This document shows positions 34,079-43,779 of a stretch of DNA of 64,000 bases, piece after piece; the first letter of the stretch is position 1; each line of letters opens with the position of its first letter. The position numbers and the translations under genes are program-made. Origin of the DNA: Mucilaginibacter gilvus (GTDB lineage Bacteria > Bacteroidota > Bacteroidia > Sphingobacteriales > Sphingobacteriaceae). The DNA lies in contig NZ_SBIW01000007.1 of assembly GCF_004054195.1 (NCBI RefSeq), positions 372,001-436,000 of the forward strand, in the 5' to 3' direction. Under the pieces are notes generated by a model, which saw nothing but the letters and a program-made list of their open reading frames with translations, made no database searches and was not told the origin of the DNA.

Positions 34079-35680
34079 TTATTCGTAAACCACCCTCTTA
34101 AAATACCATCCATCAGCATCAACCAAGGGCATGGTTTTGCTGGTGATGCTTACACCCTTATCAGTTACGGTTATATGCTGTACACCAGCATCGGTAGTGA
34201 TATCAAGTGGTAGTGGCATACTGATATTATCCAGTTTTACGAGGTATTTGCCATCCTGCCGTTGCGGGGTAACGCTTATCTGCAGCTTATCCGTAGTACG
34301 CAGGTACATATCAAACAGTGGCTTTAGGCTTTTGCCATAGGCTGCGCTGAAGTACTGCTCCACATCGTCGGTATTGTTGAGGTTGTTATAGGTATGTTTA
34401 GGGTCGGTAGCGAAACCTTTGAGGGTAGGGAAGAATAGGCTGTCGCCCATTACGTAATTCAGGGTGTGCATAAAGAACGCGCCCTTGCTGTAGATATCGC
34501 CGTTATAGGCCGATTCTTCATCGATATCCTTACCCAAAACAATAGGTTGTTTGTTTTGAATCCCCTTTAACGTTTTTTGGAATAGCTTGATATAAGCCGG
34601 CTTGCCTGCAAACTCCAAAGTGAACAATGCGTCGGCGTAGCTGCCGATACCTTCGTGGATCCAGTAGTCTGCCCAGTCGATGGCGGTTACTTTGTTACCC
34701 CACCATTCGTGGCCAAATTCGTGGTGCAGCAGCCAATCGTAATCCTGGCTTCCCACGCGTACGTATTTGAATTTGTTGCCGTAGGCCACCATGCTTTGGT
34801 GCTCCATGCCTAAATGAGGTGTTTCTACCAATCCCACTTTCTCCTTTGCCCATGGGTATTCGCCAAAGTATTTTTCTTTTTCGTTGATGGTTACCTCAAA
34901 CATATCCATTAGTTTATTGGCTTTATCGGCATGTTCTTTTAAAACATAGAATTGGATAGGTACCGTGTTGCCTGCAACGCTTTTGTAGGTGCGTTGCACC
35001 AGCTTATAGTCGCCTACGTTGAACAGGATGCTATAGTTATTGATGGTATAATTGGTTTTCCAATGGAAGGTGCTTTTAGTGCCATTGTTAGATTGCTTAA
35101 CAAGTAAGCCCGGGCCTGCAACTACCAAGCCTTTTGGTACAGTGATAATGAGGTCAATACCTTCGTTTGGCTCGTCAGACGGGTGGTCTTTACAAGGAAA
35201 ATAAACTTTGCCGCCGGTGCCTTCGGCAGTGATAGCCAGCCAGTTGTGCCCGGTGCTGTCGCGCGTAAAGGTAAACCCATCATCCCATGGCGGGCGTACA
35301 GCGATGTGCGGCTTGCCACCATACACCACTTTTACGCTGGTTTTGCCTGCGGCAAGTTCTTTTACCGTATTTACAGTGATCATGTTGTTTTTGTAAACGA
35401 ACGGCTCTTTTTTACCGTTTACCAAAACAGCGCTTACTTTCAACGAATCCAGCAGATCGAACAGCAATACGTGAGTAGGCTGTGCCAATATTAAATCAAT
35501 AGTCGCATAACCGTCTATGGATTTTTGTTCGAAATTTACATCCAGTGCGATGGTATAATGCCGGATATCCATATTGGCTTGTTCAGGTTTTAACTTGCCA
35601 CCGGATGTGAGTTTGGTTTGGGCAGAAGCAAAAAAGGAGGTAGCGCATAACAAGGCGGTTAGATAAAGCTTTGTTTTCAT
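34079..35680 (-). CDS. Secreted M1-family aminopeptidase
   Basis: 533 residues. A signal peptide (about 1-20) precedes the N-terminal beta domain. The zinc site is HEFGH (residues 320-324) with the third ligand Glu343 in WIHEGIGSYAD. The substrate loop reads GMEHQ (291-295) in place of the usual GAMEN, as in some bacterial M1 peptidases. The enzyme removes N-terminal residues from peptides in the periplasm or at the surface. It lacks the long C-terminal helical domain of aminopeptidase N. It lies between two small TonB-C proteins in the same direction. Confidence 0.9.
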   Translation of the reverse strand: MKTKLYLTALLCATSFFASAQTKLTSGGKLKPEQANMDIRHYTIALDVNFEQKSIDGYATIDLILAQPTHVLLFDLLDSLKVSAVLVNGKKEPFVYKNNMITVNTVKELAAGKTSVKVVYGGKPHIAVRPPWDDGFTFTRDSTGHNWLAITAEGTGGKVYFPCKDHPSDEPNEGIDLIITVPKGLVVAGPGLLVKQSNNGTKSTFHWKTNYTINNYSILFNVGDYKLVQRTYKSVAGNTVPIQFYVLKEHADKANKLMDMFEVTINEKEKYFGEYPWAKEKVGLVETPHLGMEHQSMVAYGNKFKYVRVGSQDYDWLLHHEFGHEWWGNKVTAIDWADYWIHEGIGSYADALFTLEFAGKPAYIKLFQKTLKGIQNKQPIVLGKDIDEESAYNGDIYSKGAFFMHTLNYVMGDSLFFPTLKGFATDPKHTYNNLNNTDDVEQYFSAAYGKSLKPLFDMYLRTTDKLQISVTPQRQDGKYLVKLDNISMPLPLDITTDAGVQHITVTDKGVSITSKTMPLVDADGWYFKRVVYE

Positions 35681-35693
35681 GTATCGTAACTTA

Positions 35694-36131
35694 TTATTTT
35701 AAACTGAATACAATAGGCAATGACATCCGATAACGTTCCTGTTTACTGCCCTGTGCCGTGAGTTTTCGCCCTGGCATCCAGTGTGGCGCACTTTCCACAA
35801 CGCATATAGCTTCATTGTCATATTCCTTACTTAAGGATTTTTTAACCTTAAGCCCCGACAAGTTACCATTTCTTTCTACAGCAAATTCCAATACAACTTT
35901 ACCCTCCAGTTTAGGCCCCGGTGGCCATTTTAGGTTTTTCTTTATAAAAACAATAAATGCTGCCTGCCCGCCGGGAAAAGTCGGATATATGTCAATACCT
36001 TCGCTGTCGGGATATATCAGCTTGCCGGTTTTGGCAAAATTGGTGTTTGGCTCGATTTTGAGCTGAGTTGACTGCGCAAAAACTATTGTCGTTGCAAATA
36101 ACCCCATCAACAAAAATAAAGCCCTTTTCAT
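35694..36131 (-). CDS. Second small secreted TonB C-terminal-domain protein
   Basis: 145 residues. A signal peptide (MKRALFLLMGLFATTIVFAQ) is followed by a TonB-C-like domain: FPGGQAAFIVFIKKNLKWPP, then GKVVLEFAVERNGNLSGLKV, and a final MPGRKLTAQGSKQERYRM. No membrane anchor. It lies 13 bases upstream of the M1 peptidase start. A -7-like box (TATATTTA, minus strand, 36136-36143) ends four bases before its ATG. With the gene at 33682 it flanks the peptidase. Confidence 0.8.
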   Translation of the reverse strand: MKRALFLLMGLFATTIVFAQSTQLKIEPNTNFAKTGKLIYPDSEGIDIYPTFPGGQAAFIVFIKKNLKWPPGPKLEGKVVLEFAVERNGNLSGLKVKKSLSKEYDNEAICVVESAPHWMPGRKLTAQGSKQERYRMSLPIVFSLK

Positions 36132-36143
36132 ACCCTAAATATA

Positions 36144-37118
36144 CTAATATTCCCTCACCAGCAAGCCGTCGGCAAAATCGCGGAGATATTGCTTGCTATC
36201 TTCGGGCAGGTTGATCTGCTCCAGGGCTTTAAAGGCTTTTTCGGCGTAGGCCTGCATTTCATCTTCGGCATACTGGCGCACGTTGGCCTTATTGTAAATT
36301 TCGGTAACAGCAGTTACTTTTTCGGCGTTATCAAATGTGGTGAAAGTTATCCAGCGTTGGAGTTCTTCTGCATCGCTACCTTTAACTAACTGCAAAGCCT
36401 TTATCAACAGGTAGGTTTTTTTGTTGGAGATAATGTCGCCGCCAACCTGTTTGCCAAATTTTACCGGGTCACCATAAACGTCCAATATATCATCCTGCAG
36501 TTGGAACGCGATACCAAGGTTCACACCAAAATCGGAGAGCAGTTCCGCGTCTTTTTCATCCGCTTCACCTATCAATGCGCCTATTTTTAACGCACCACCA
36601 AGCACCACAGCCGTCTTCAGGCGAATCATGTTGATATATTCGTCTATGCCGATATTGCTGCTGGTCTCAAAGGTCATATCCAATTGCTGGCCTTCGCAAA
36701 CACCTACAGCGGTTTCGTTAAAAATGTCCAGCACCCGGCGCAGGATGTTATCGCGCACCTGCATCATTAGCTTGTAGCCTTCTATCAACATTACGTCGCC
36801 GCTAAGGATGGCCACATTCTGGTTCCATTTTTCGTGTACGGTAGCCCGGCCACGGCGGATAGGGGCATTGTCCATAATATCATCATGCATCAGCGTAAAG
36901 TTATGGAACACCTCTATGGCAAGGGCAGGGGGCAGAGCCGCTTCCACATCGCCGCCAAACAAATCACAGGCCATCAGTAACAAGGCCGGGCGCATCCGTT
37001 TGCCGCCGATGGATAAAATATAACTTATAGGCTCGTACAGTTCGGCCGGGTAGGCCGGGTACTTCAGTTGCTCTACCGAGGTCGCTATAAGCGCTTGCAG
37101 GTCTTCGAGTTTCCTCAT
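36144..37118 (-). CDS. Polyprenyl (isoprenyl) diphosphate synthase
   Basis: 324 residues from the ATG at 37118 (MRKLEDLQ), which is the family's usual length; a GTG further upstream would add 13 residues. The two aspartate-rich motifs are present: LMHDDIMDNAPIRRG (first, DDxxD) and FQLQDDILDVYGD (second). The enzyme builds trans-isoprenoid chains from isopentenyl diphosphate; chain length (farnesyl, geranylgeranyl or longer for menaquinone) cannot be decided by eye. It precedes the small TonB-C gene by 12 bases on the same strand and may share a transcript with it. Confidence 0.9.
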   Translation of the reverse strand: MRKLEDLQALIATSVEQLKYPAYPAELYEPISYILSIGGKRMRPALLLMACDLFGGDVEAALPPALAIEVFHNFTLMHDDIMDNAPIRRGRATVHEKWNQNVAILSGDVMLIEGYKLMMQVRDNILRRVLDIFNETAVGVCEGQQLDMTFETSSNIGIDEYINMIRLKTAVVLGGALKIGALIGEADEKDAELLSDFGVNLGIAFQLQDDILDVYGDPVKFGKQVGGDIISNKKTYLLIKALQLVKGSDAEELQRWITFTTFDNAEKVTAVTEIYNKANVRQYAEDEMQAYAEKAFKALEQINLPEDSKQYLRDFADGLLVREY

Positions 37119-37184
37119 TTGGGGGTTAATTGGTAATTGGGCTAAATAATTATTCACTCAATCACTAATTCACTAAATCAATAA

Positions 37185-39323
37185 TTAATTAACTAACGAA
37201 AAATCTATTTGCTTCTTGGTCAAGTCGACATTTTTTACGCGGATAGCAACTTCATCGCCAAGCTGGTAAACCTTCTTTTTACGTTGGCCTATGATGGCGT
37301 AGTTCTTCTCATCCAAAGTATAAAAATCATCGCTGATATCGCGCAGGCGAATCATACCCTCGCATTTGTTCTCGATGATCTCCACATACATACCCCATTC
37401 GGTAACGCCCGAGATGATGCCGGTAAATACGTTGCCCACCTGGTCTTTAAGGTATTCGGCCTGTTTGTATTTAACCGATGAGCGCTCTGCATCCGCCGCT
37501 TTCTTCTCCATTTGCGAGCTGTGCTTGCAAAGCTCTTCGTAATGGTCGCCGTTTACACTTTGGCCGCCATTAAGGTAATGAAACAACAGGCGGTGCACCA
37601 TCACATCCGGGTATCGGCGAATAGGCGAGGTGAAGTGCGTATAATGATCAAACGCCAAACCGTAGTGGCTTGATGTTTTGGTAGTATAAATAGCCTTAGC
37701 CATACTGCGGATGGCCAAATGGGTAAGTACGTTCTGCTCTTTTTTGCCTTCCACATCCTCCATTAAAAAATTGAGCGATTTGGCGGTTTCCTTATCGCTT
37801 TTGGTGTTGATCTTATACCCAAACCTTGCGGCAAACTGCGCGAAGTTGGCCAGCGCATCGGGTTTAGGGGAATCGTGCGCGCGGTAAACAAAGGTATACT
37901 TATGCTTGCCTTTACCCATTTTGCTTACATATTCGGCCACTTTTTTATTGGCCAAAAGCATAAAGTCTTCTATCAACTTGTGCGCGTCCTTACGTTCTTT
38001 TACATAAACGCCGGTTGGCTTGCCGGTTTCGTCCAGCTTGAATTTCACCTCGGTAGTTTCAAAACTGATGGCACCATTTTTAAATTTACGGTCGCGCAGT
38101 TTGTAGGCGAGGGCGTTCAGCTGTTCAATTTCTTCCACGTAATCGCCGGTTTTAGTTTCTATCACGTCCTGCACTTCTTCGTAGGTAAAGCGCCTGTCGC
38201 TATGGATAACGGTTTTGCCGAACCATTGCTCAATAATGTTAGCGTTCTCGTCCATTTCAAAAACAGCCGCGAAGCAAAGCTTATCTTCTTTTGGACGCAA
38301 CGAGCAAAGTCCGTTGGAAAGCCTTTCGGGCAGCATCGGTATTACCCTGTCTACCAGATAAACGGAGGTTCCGCGTTCATAAGCTTCCTTATCCAAAGCC
38401 GAATCGGGGATGATATAGTGCGATACATCGGCAATATGTACACCTACTTCATAGTTGCCGTTATCCAGTTTTTTGTACGAGATAGCATCATCAAAATCCT
38501 TTGCATCAAATGGGTCTATAGTGATAGTAAGCGTGTTACGGAAATCCTTGCGTTTGGCAATTTCGTCTGCAGAGATCTCCGCTGGAATTTCTTCTGCATC
38601 CTTCTCCACTTCGGCAGGGAAAGAAAGCGGGAACCCGTATTCCGCCAGGATGGCGTTCATCTCGGTGTCGTTCTCGCCCTGGTTACCCAACACGTGTTTT
38701 ATACGACCGATGGGGTTTTTAGCGCCGGCAGGCCAGTCGGTAATTTCGGCGATTGCTTTTATCCCGTTCTTAGCGCCGTTAAGATCGCTGATGGGAATAA
38801 AAATATCGTGCATCATCTTGCGGTCGTCGGGAATGAAAAAGGCGAAGCGCTCAGAGAGTTTTACAATACCGGTAAACTCCATTTTGTTGCGCTGCAATAT
38901 CTCTATCACCTCGCCTTCCTGGCGTTTGCCTTTGCTGGCGGAGTACACGTACACTTTTACACGGTCGCCATTGAGCGCGTTCCTCAGTTTGCGGGGTGCT
39001 ACAAAAATATCAGTTTCGGCGGGGTCGTCGGTAACGATGAACGCGGAGCCATCGTTGGTAAGATCAACCTTGCCTTCAACGAAGGTCTTTAGTTCCAGCA
39101 GTTGGAATTTGCCGGGGGTGATCTCTTTTAGGACACCTTTGAAGGCTTCATCCTTCAGCACATCAAAAATCACATCCCGTGCGTCAGGGTCGCGTACATT
39201 TAGCTTGGCCGAAACCTGCTTATGATTGAGTGGCGTATTGCCATTTTGTTCGAATATATCCAGCACCATTTGCGTAAGTACCTGGTTGATAGATGAATTG
39301 CCTTTTTTTTTCTTTTTAGACAT
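37185..39323 (-). CDS. rnr: Ribonuclease R
   Basis: 712 residues. N-terminal winged-helix and cold-shock domains, then the RNB catalytic domain with DPFDAKDFDDAISY (the aspartate cluster binding Mg2+) and HYTHFTSPIRRYPDV, and a C-terminal S1 domain (GVTEWGMYVEI). It degrades structured RNA from the 3' end. The start region is lysine-rich (MSKKKKKGN). It is followed by the polyprenyl synthase 66 bases downstream. Long antisense open frames opposite it are not genes. Confidence 0.95.
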   Translation of the reverse strand: MSKKKKKGNSSINQVLTQMVLDIFEQNGNTPLNHKQVSAKLNVRDPDARDVIFDVLKDEAFKGVLKEITPGKFQLLELKTFVEGKVDLTNDGSAFIVTDDPAETDIFVAPRKLRNALNGDRVKVYVYSASKGKRQEGEVIEILQRNKMEFTGIVKLSERFAFFIPDDRKMMHDIFIPISDLNGAKNGIKAIAEITDWPAGAKNPIGRIKHVLGNQGENDTEMNAILAEYGFPLSFPAEVEKDAEEIPAEISADEIAKRKDFRNTLTITIDPFDAKDFDDAISYKKLDNGNYEVGVHIADVSHYIIPDSALDKEAYERGTSVYLVDRVIPMLPERLSNGLCSLRPKEDKLCFAAVFEMDENANIIEQWFGKTVIHSDRRFTYEEVQDVIETKTGDYVEEIEQLNALAYKLRDRKFKNGAISFETTEVKFKLDETGKPTGVYVKERKDAHKLIEDFMLLANKKVAEYVSKMGKGKHKYTFVYRAHDSPKPDALANFAQFAARFGYKINTKSDKETAKSLNFLMEDVEGKKEQNVLTHLAIRSMAKAIYTTKTSSHYGLAFDHYTHFTSPIRRYPDVMVHRLLFHYLNGGQSVNGDHYEELCKHSSQMEKKAADAERSSVKYKQAEYLKDQVGNVFTGIISGVTEWGMYVEIIENKCEGMIRLRDISDDFYTLDEKNYAIIGQRKKKVYQLGDEVAIRVKNVDLTKKQIDFSLVN

Positions 39324-39663
39324 AGGTATAACTAATGCGCTAAGATACGGAAAGAACTGTTAAGGAGGATTATCGATTTTATTTGAATGAGGTAATTTTT
39401 TAAACGCAGAGGCCGCAGAGGAAGGAGATTGTCGACAAGGCAACGCAAATCTTACCGAATCATATGCATTGGCAATAATAATCAGTTTGGTCTTATGTAA
39501 TCCTCACTCTCCAAAGAATTGAATAATCTTTTTTTTTCTTCAAAATACAGTTATTCAGGCAGTTTTAGTTTGGGCTAAAAAGTCAATTCTGGGGTTCATC
39601 TTGTTAAAGATCGCGGTGATATAAAAGTATGGCAAAACGGCTAATAAATTAAATCTTACCTTC
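39324..39663. other. 340-base intergenic region
   Basis: A+T-rich with no gene. It holds a single arm of the AACCACAGAG-type repeat at 39405-39424 (AAACGCAGAGGCCGCAGAGG) without an inverted partner, and T/A runs near 39530. Confidence 0.5.
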
Positions 39664-40371
39664 TCATCCCACAATCGTTATACAATCCTCCGCAATCAAC
39701 GCCTCCCCGCGATACCTCCGAATCAACTGCGCTGTCGCGATCACATCTTTTTGGCAATAGGTGCAAATGCGGGGCAGGTCGTTTTCTACCCAGTAAACGT
39801 GACCAACCTGGCTACCGTCGATATCGTCTTTGGAAGTTGGGATATTAAAGATGGCGGTGAGCAGGTTTAGTGAGGTATAGTTTTTATAGTCGCCGAATTT
39901 CCAGAGTTCCATGGTGTCCAGGTGGTTTATTTCCCATGGTTTTTTGCCTGCTATCTGCAAATGCGGTGGGAATGGTACGCCGTTGATAAGCATCCGGCGG
40001 CAGATGTACGGGAAATCGAACTCCTTGCCATTATGCGCGCAAAGGATAATGCTGGGCGGCTGACTGCTTAGCATCTTGCTAAAATCCATCAGGAGTTCTT
40101 TTTCCTCATGCCCTGCAAAAGATTTTACCCGCAGACCTGTCTTTTTCCCGTTCAGAAAGATACCAACAGAGATACATACGATCTTGCCGAACTCTGCCCA
40201 GATAGAGGCACGCCCGTAAAATGCTTCCGGGGTTTCGTCCTTACGCTGATATTGAGATTTTGCTGCCCACAGTTCCTGCAAATGTTCGGGCACCTCATCA
40301 TGTGTGGCATATTGCGGCACGGTTTCTATATCCAAAACCATCAGGTTACCCAGGTCGTATTGTTCAAGCAT
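39664..40371 (-). CDS. DEDD-family 3'-5' exonuclease (PolB-exonuclease-like)
   Basis: 235 residues. A ribonuclease-H-like exonuclease with MVLDIETVP (first Asp and Glu, about residues 12-19), AHNGKEFDFPYICRRML (second Asp) and YCQKDVIATAQL (Tyr and last Asp). This is a stand-alone relative of the proofreading domain of family B polymerases. It probably trims DNA ends in repair. No polymerase domain is attached. Confidence 0.87.
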   Translation of the reverse strand: MLEQYDLGNLMVLDIETVPQYATHDEVPEHLQELWAAKSQYQRKDETPEAFYGRASIWAEFGKIVCISVGIFLNGKKTGLRVKSFAGHEEKELLMDFSKMLSSQPPSIILCAHNGKEFDFPYICRRMLINGVPFPPHLQIAGKKPWEINHLDTMELWKFGDYKNYTSLNLLTAIFNIPTSKDDIDGSQVGHVYWVENDLPRICTYCQKDVIATAQLIRRYRGEALIAEDCITIVG

Positions 40372-40386
40372 CGTTTGTTGTTATTA

Positions 40387-40425
40387 ATGAACACGAATTT
40401 CACGAATTAAGCGAAATTTCACTAA
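40387..40425 (+). repeat. CACGAATTTCACGAAT repeat, second copy
   Basis: ATGAACACGAATTTCACGAA, then TTAAGCGAAATTTCACTA. Compare 31208-31248. Confidence 0.65.
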
Positions 40426-40556
40426 ACATAGCTTTTAATTAGTCTCCAAACGCAAATCACTTATGTAAATCGTTCACCTGTCCTGCGGGAGAAACAAAGT
40501 ATTGCGTCTCTACATTAAAGAAAATCGTGTTAAATTGTTCAATCCTTAAATCGTGT

Positions 40557-42953
40557 TTATTTATTTTTATCAAGTACCTCAAAGTTTGTGCTGATGGTAT
40601 TGCCCGAGGCATCAACCAGCGTCAGTTTATGTTTACCTGCCGACGGGTTTAGCGCCACCTGGTGAAAGGTGTTGGTTTCGCCTACATATTTATCATCGAG
40701 GTGCCAGAATATTTTGATACCGGGTTGCCGGTGCGCCGCATTAAAAACCACCCGGCCACGCTTGCCGTCGGACTCCAGCGGCACATATATTTTAGCGTTC
40801 TCTTTAGGATATATCAACTCCATCGGGTTACCGTAGTCAGCTTCGCCGCAGCTGGCTTTAAAGGGCGGCAGCACATGGTACTGGTAATTTTTGGTTTTGT
40901 AATAGTACTCCATAGATGGTGGCAATACAAACCAACTTTTGTTCACCATATTTTCCGGCAGTTCGCAACTACCCGTCACCTGGTAATGTTCATCAGGCGA
41001 AAGATGTACCAAACGGTGCCACGGACAGGCGGCAGCCTTTAACCCGGTTTTCGGTACAAATTGCTCAGTCGTATTATTACAATACTGCCCGGCGCGGTAA
41101 CCGCTTTCTTTACACACGCTTATCTTCACCATTTCGCCCATAGGCATATTAAACCAATCCCGTGCGGCAGGCAGTAAACGGAAGATTTCAAAAAGGGCAG
41201 GGGCTGCGGTATTAATGCCCGTTAAGCCGGGGCGACCCTCGCCATCGGTATTACCCACCCAAACGCCTACCACATATTTAGGGGTAATGCCAATGGCCCA
41301 GCCATCGCGAAAGCCAAAACTGGTGCCCGTTTTCCAGGCGATCCGCTGGGTAGAACTGAACTGCTGCCAAAGCATTTCGTCGCCGGGGCGCATTACTTCT
41401 TCCATGGCCTGCAAAGCGTAATAGAGCGATCCTGCGTCCAGCAAGCCATTTTTCTCCAACGCCAGTTCTTCTTTGGGGGCTAATGTATAAACGGGATGAT
41501 GGTAGTCGGCGGCATTGTATTTGCCGCGGTACTTATCATAATGGTTAAGCACCCGCGCCATGCCTGCATAAATGCCGGTAAGTTCCCAGAGCGTATTTTC
41601 GCCGCCGCCTAAAATGAGCGAGAGGCCGTAGTGGTCGGCAGGTTGTTTTAATGTGGTAACGCCGGCCTTTTTCATCATATCATAAAAACGTTCGTACTTG
41701 TATTGCTGCAGCATTTTCACTGCAGGCACGTTAAGCGAGCGTGATAAAGCGTTGGAAGCAGGCACCGCGCCATCATAACTCAGGTCGAAATTCTCGGGGT
41801 GATAGCCCGCTATCTGCGTGGGCACATCGGCAATCAAACTGTTGGGCAGTATCAACCCATCGTGAATCATGGATGCGTATAGCAACGGTTTTAGCGTACT
41901 CCCCGGGCTGCGCGGCGCATTCACCACATCCACATCGCTCTCCATTTCGGGGTCTTCGCGATGCGATATATTGCCGGCGTAGGCGAGGGTTGCACCGGTT
42001 TCTACATCTAATACAACCGCGGCGATATTATTAATGTCGTTAGCTTTTAAAACCTGGTGATGCTGTTCTAAAATATCCGCGACCTGTTGTTGCAGACTGG
42101 TTTTTATAGTAGTGGTTATCCGGGTTAGCCCTTGTTGTTTATTTTTATAATCGGCTTTAAAGCGCTGCAAAAGATGCGGCGCAATTTGGGGCAGGGCAAC
42201 GGGCTTTTCGGGCACGGGTTCAAACGCGGCAAGTTTGGCGGTTGTGCTATCAATGATGCCTTGTTTATATAGCCTGTTGAGCAGCAGGTTGCGTTTTTTA
42301 AGCAGGATAAGTCTGTTTTTACCCGGATGCACCAGCGATGGTGAATTTGGCAGTACCGCCAGTGCGGCCATTTCACCCCAGGAGAGTTTATCCGGGCCTC
42401 GACCAAAGTACCTCCACGATGCTGCATCCAGTCCAATAACATTGCTGCCGAATGGCGCGTTGCTGGCATACATAGCCAATATTTCCTTTTTGCTGTAACC
42501 CATCTCCAGGCGAAGGGCCATGAAAATTTCACCTATTTTGTTGAGGATAGTGCGTTTATGCCGGGTAGAAAGTCGCATTACCTGCATAGTAAGTGTACTG
42601 CCGCCGCTGGTAACCCTGCCGGTGTGGATGTTTTGCCGGATGGCTCTTCCAAAAGCCAAGGCGTCAAAGCCGGGGTGGTGTTCAAAACGCTTATCCTCAA
42701 AGGCGATGATGCATTGTTTGAATTTTTCGGGCACGCTATCGTTGTAGGGGAAACGCCATTGTCCGTCGGCTGCTATAGATGCGCCTAAGAGCTGGCCGGC
42801 ATCGTCGTCTATCACAAAAGATGTAGGGCTGCTAAACAAGGGGCGGGACAGGCAAAGCGCAAACCAAAGGCTTAAAGCCAATAAAATGGCTGTTATTATA
42901 ATTACTTTTGGCTTTTTAAATTGATTTTTGAGGTACTGTAGTCGTGGTTGCAT
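40557..42953 (-). CDS. pbpC: Penicillin-binding protein 1C
   Basis: 798 residues from the ATG at 42953. A start 22 codons upstream is possible but would leave only seven bases to the divergent gene. A membrane helix (about 17-36) is followed by a glycosyltransferase domain with IAFEDKRFEHHPGFD, a transpeptidase with SPGSTLKPLLY (active serine) and AWKTGTSFGFRDGW (KTG), and a C-terminal BiPBP_C domain. PBP1C polymerises glycan strands in the periplasm; in several bacteria it partners with an alpha-2-macroglobulin-type protein, which is not next to it here. Confidence 0.92.
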   Translation of the reverse strand: MQPRLQYLKNQFKKPKVIIITAILLALSLWFALCLSRPLFSSPTSFVIDDDAGQLLGASIAADGQWRFPYNDSVPEKFKQCIIAFEDKRFEHHPGFDALAFGRAIRQNIHTGRVTSGGSTLTMQVMRLSTRHKRTILNKIGEIFMALRLEMGYSKKEILAMYASNAPFGSNVIGLDAASWRYFGRGPDKLSWGEMAALAVLPNSPSLVHPGKNRLILLKKRNLLLNRLYKQGIIDSTTAKLAAFEPVPEKPVALPQIAPHLLQRFKADYKNKQQGLTRITTTIKTSLQQQVADILEQHHQVLKANDINNIAAVVLDVETGATLAYAGNISHREDPEMESDVDVVNAPRSPGSTLKPLLYASMIHDGLILPNSLIADVPTQIAGYHPENFDLSYDGAVPASNALSRSLNVPAVKMLQQYKYERFYDMMKKAGVTTLKQPADHYGLSLILGGGENTLWELTGIYAGMARVLNHYDKYRGKYNAADYHHPVYTLAPKEELALEKNGLLDAGSLYYALQAMEEVMRPGDEMLWQQFSSTQRIAWKTGTSFGFRDGWAIGITPKYVVGVWVGNTDGEGRPGLTGINTAAPALFEIFRLLPAARDWFNMPMGEMVKISVCKESGYRAGQYCNNTTEQFVPKTGLKAAACPWHRLVHLSPDEHYQVTGSCELPENMVNKSWFVLPPSMEYYYKTKNYQYHVLPPFKASCGEADYGNPMELIYPKENAKIYVPLESDGKRGRVVFNAAHRQPGIKIFWHLDDKYVGETNTFHQVALNPSAGKHKLTLVDASGNTISTNFEVLDKNK

Positions 42954-43026
42954 TAAAGCCCGGCGTTTTAAATCCAGCCTGAAAATAGGTAAAATATAAA
43001 TAATTACTCCGCTTATCATTTATAAA

Positions 43027-43740
43027 TTGGCAGATATATTCAAGTTTAAGCAGTTCGATATAAACCAAAGCGGCTGCGCCATGAAGGTAAATACCGACGG
43101 CGTTTTGCTTGGCGCTTTAGCCCATGCGCCCGAACCTCAAAATATATTGGATATTGGCACGGGAACAGGTGTGATAGCCCTGATGCTGGCGCAGCGGTTT
43201 ATAAACGCTGATATAAATGCAGTTGAAATAGACGAAGCCGCTGCTAAAACAGCGAACGAAAACTTTAAGGTTTCAAAATTTGCAAATCGGTTAGCACTGT
43301 TTGCATCGGGGTTTGAGGAGTATTTTAACGCCAATACTGAAAAACGATACGACCTCATTGTATCAAATCCGCCCTTCTTTTTAAATTCGCTGGCATCGCC
43401 GGGCGCAAAAAAAACACTTGCGAAGCATACGGAAGAGATTTTTTTTGAGAAGTTTATCCAAGATGTATCTAAGCATTTAACAGATGATGGTCTTTGCGCC
43501 ATGATATTGCCTTTGCCGACGGCTAATTTTGTGAAAGTATTATTGGCCGAACTTGGGTTGTACCTGAAGACGATCGTCAGCATAAAGTCCTTTGCCGAAT
43601 CTATCCCGCACAGGGAGATCATTACCTTTGGGCGATTGCAAGCTATGGTTGATGAAACTGACGTAGTTATTTACGATGAACCTAGAGTGTATTCCGCAGG
43701 TTATCAGCTGGCATTAAAGGAGTTTTTAACAATATTTTAA
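43027..43740 (+). CDS. trmN6: tRNA1(Val) adenine-37 N6-methyltransferase
   Basis: 237 residues from a TTG start; no in-frame ATG gives the FKFKQFDINQ opening typical of this family. The SAM motif ILDIGTGTGVIALMLAQ (about residues 40-56) and the adenine-methyltransferase signature SNPPFF are present. It methylates A37 of tRNA-Val in the cytoplasm. Divergent from pbpC, followed by the phosphoesterase after 39 bases. Confidence 0.9.
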   Translation: MADIFKFKQFDINQSGCAMKVNTDGVLLGALAHAPEPQNILDIGTGTGVIALMLAQRFINADINAVEIDEAAAKTANENFKVSKFANRLALFASGFEEYFNANTEKRYDLIVSNPPFFLNSLASPGAKKTLAKHTEEIFFEKFIQDVSKHLTDDGLCAMILPLPTANFVKVLLAELGLYLKTIVSIKSFAESIPHREIITFGRLQAMVDETDVVIYDEPRVYSAGYQLALKEFLTIF

Positions 43741-43779
43741 TATAAATCCGAAATTGAAAATCCGACATCCGAAATCAAT

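Noticed and set aside
37875-39225. Long open frames (405 and 256 residues) on the plus strand opposite rnr
   Set aside because: They lie fully antisense to a complete RNase R with all motifs, and their translations show no family or compositional sense.
43019-43027. pbpC start at 43019
   Set aside because: It leaves seven bases to the divergent trmN6 gene; the ATG at 42953 gives a normal cytoplasmic tail before the membrane helix.
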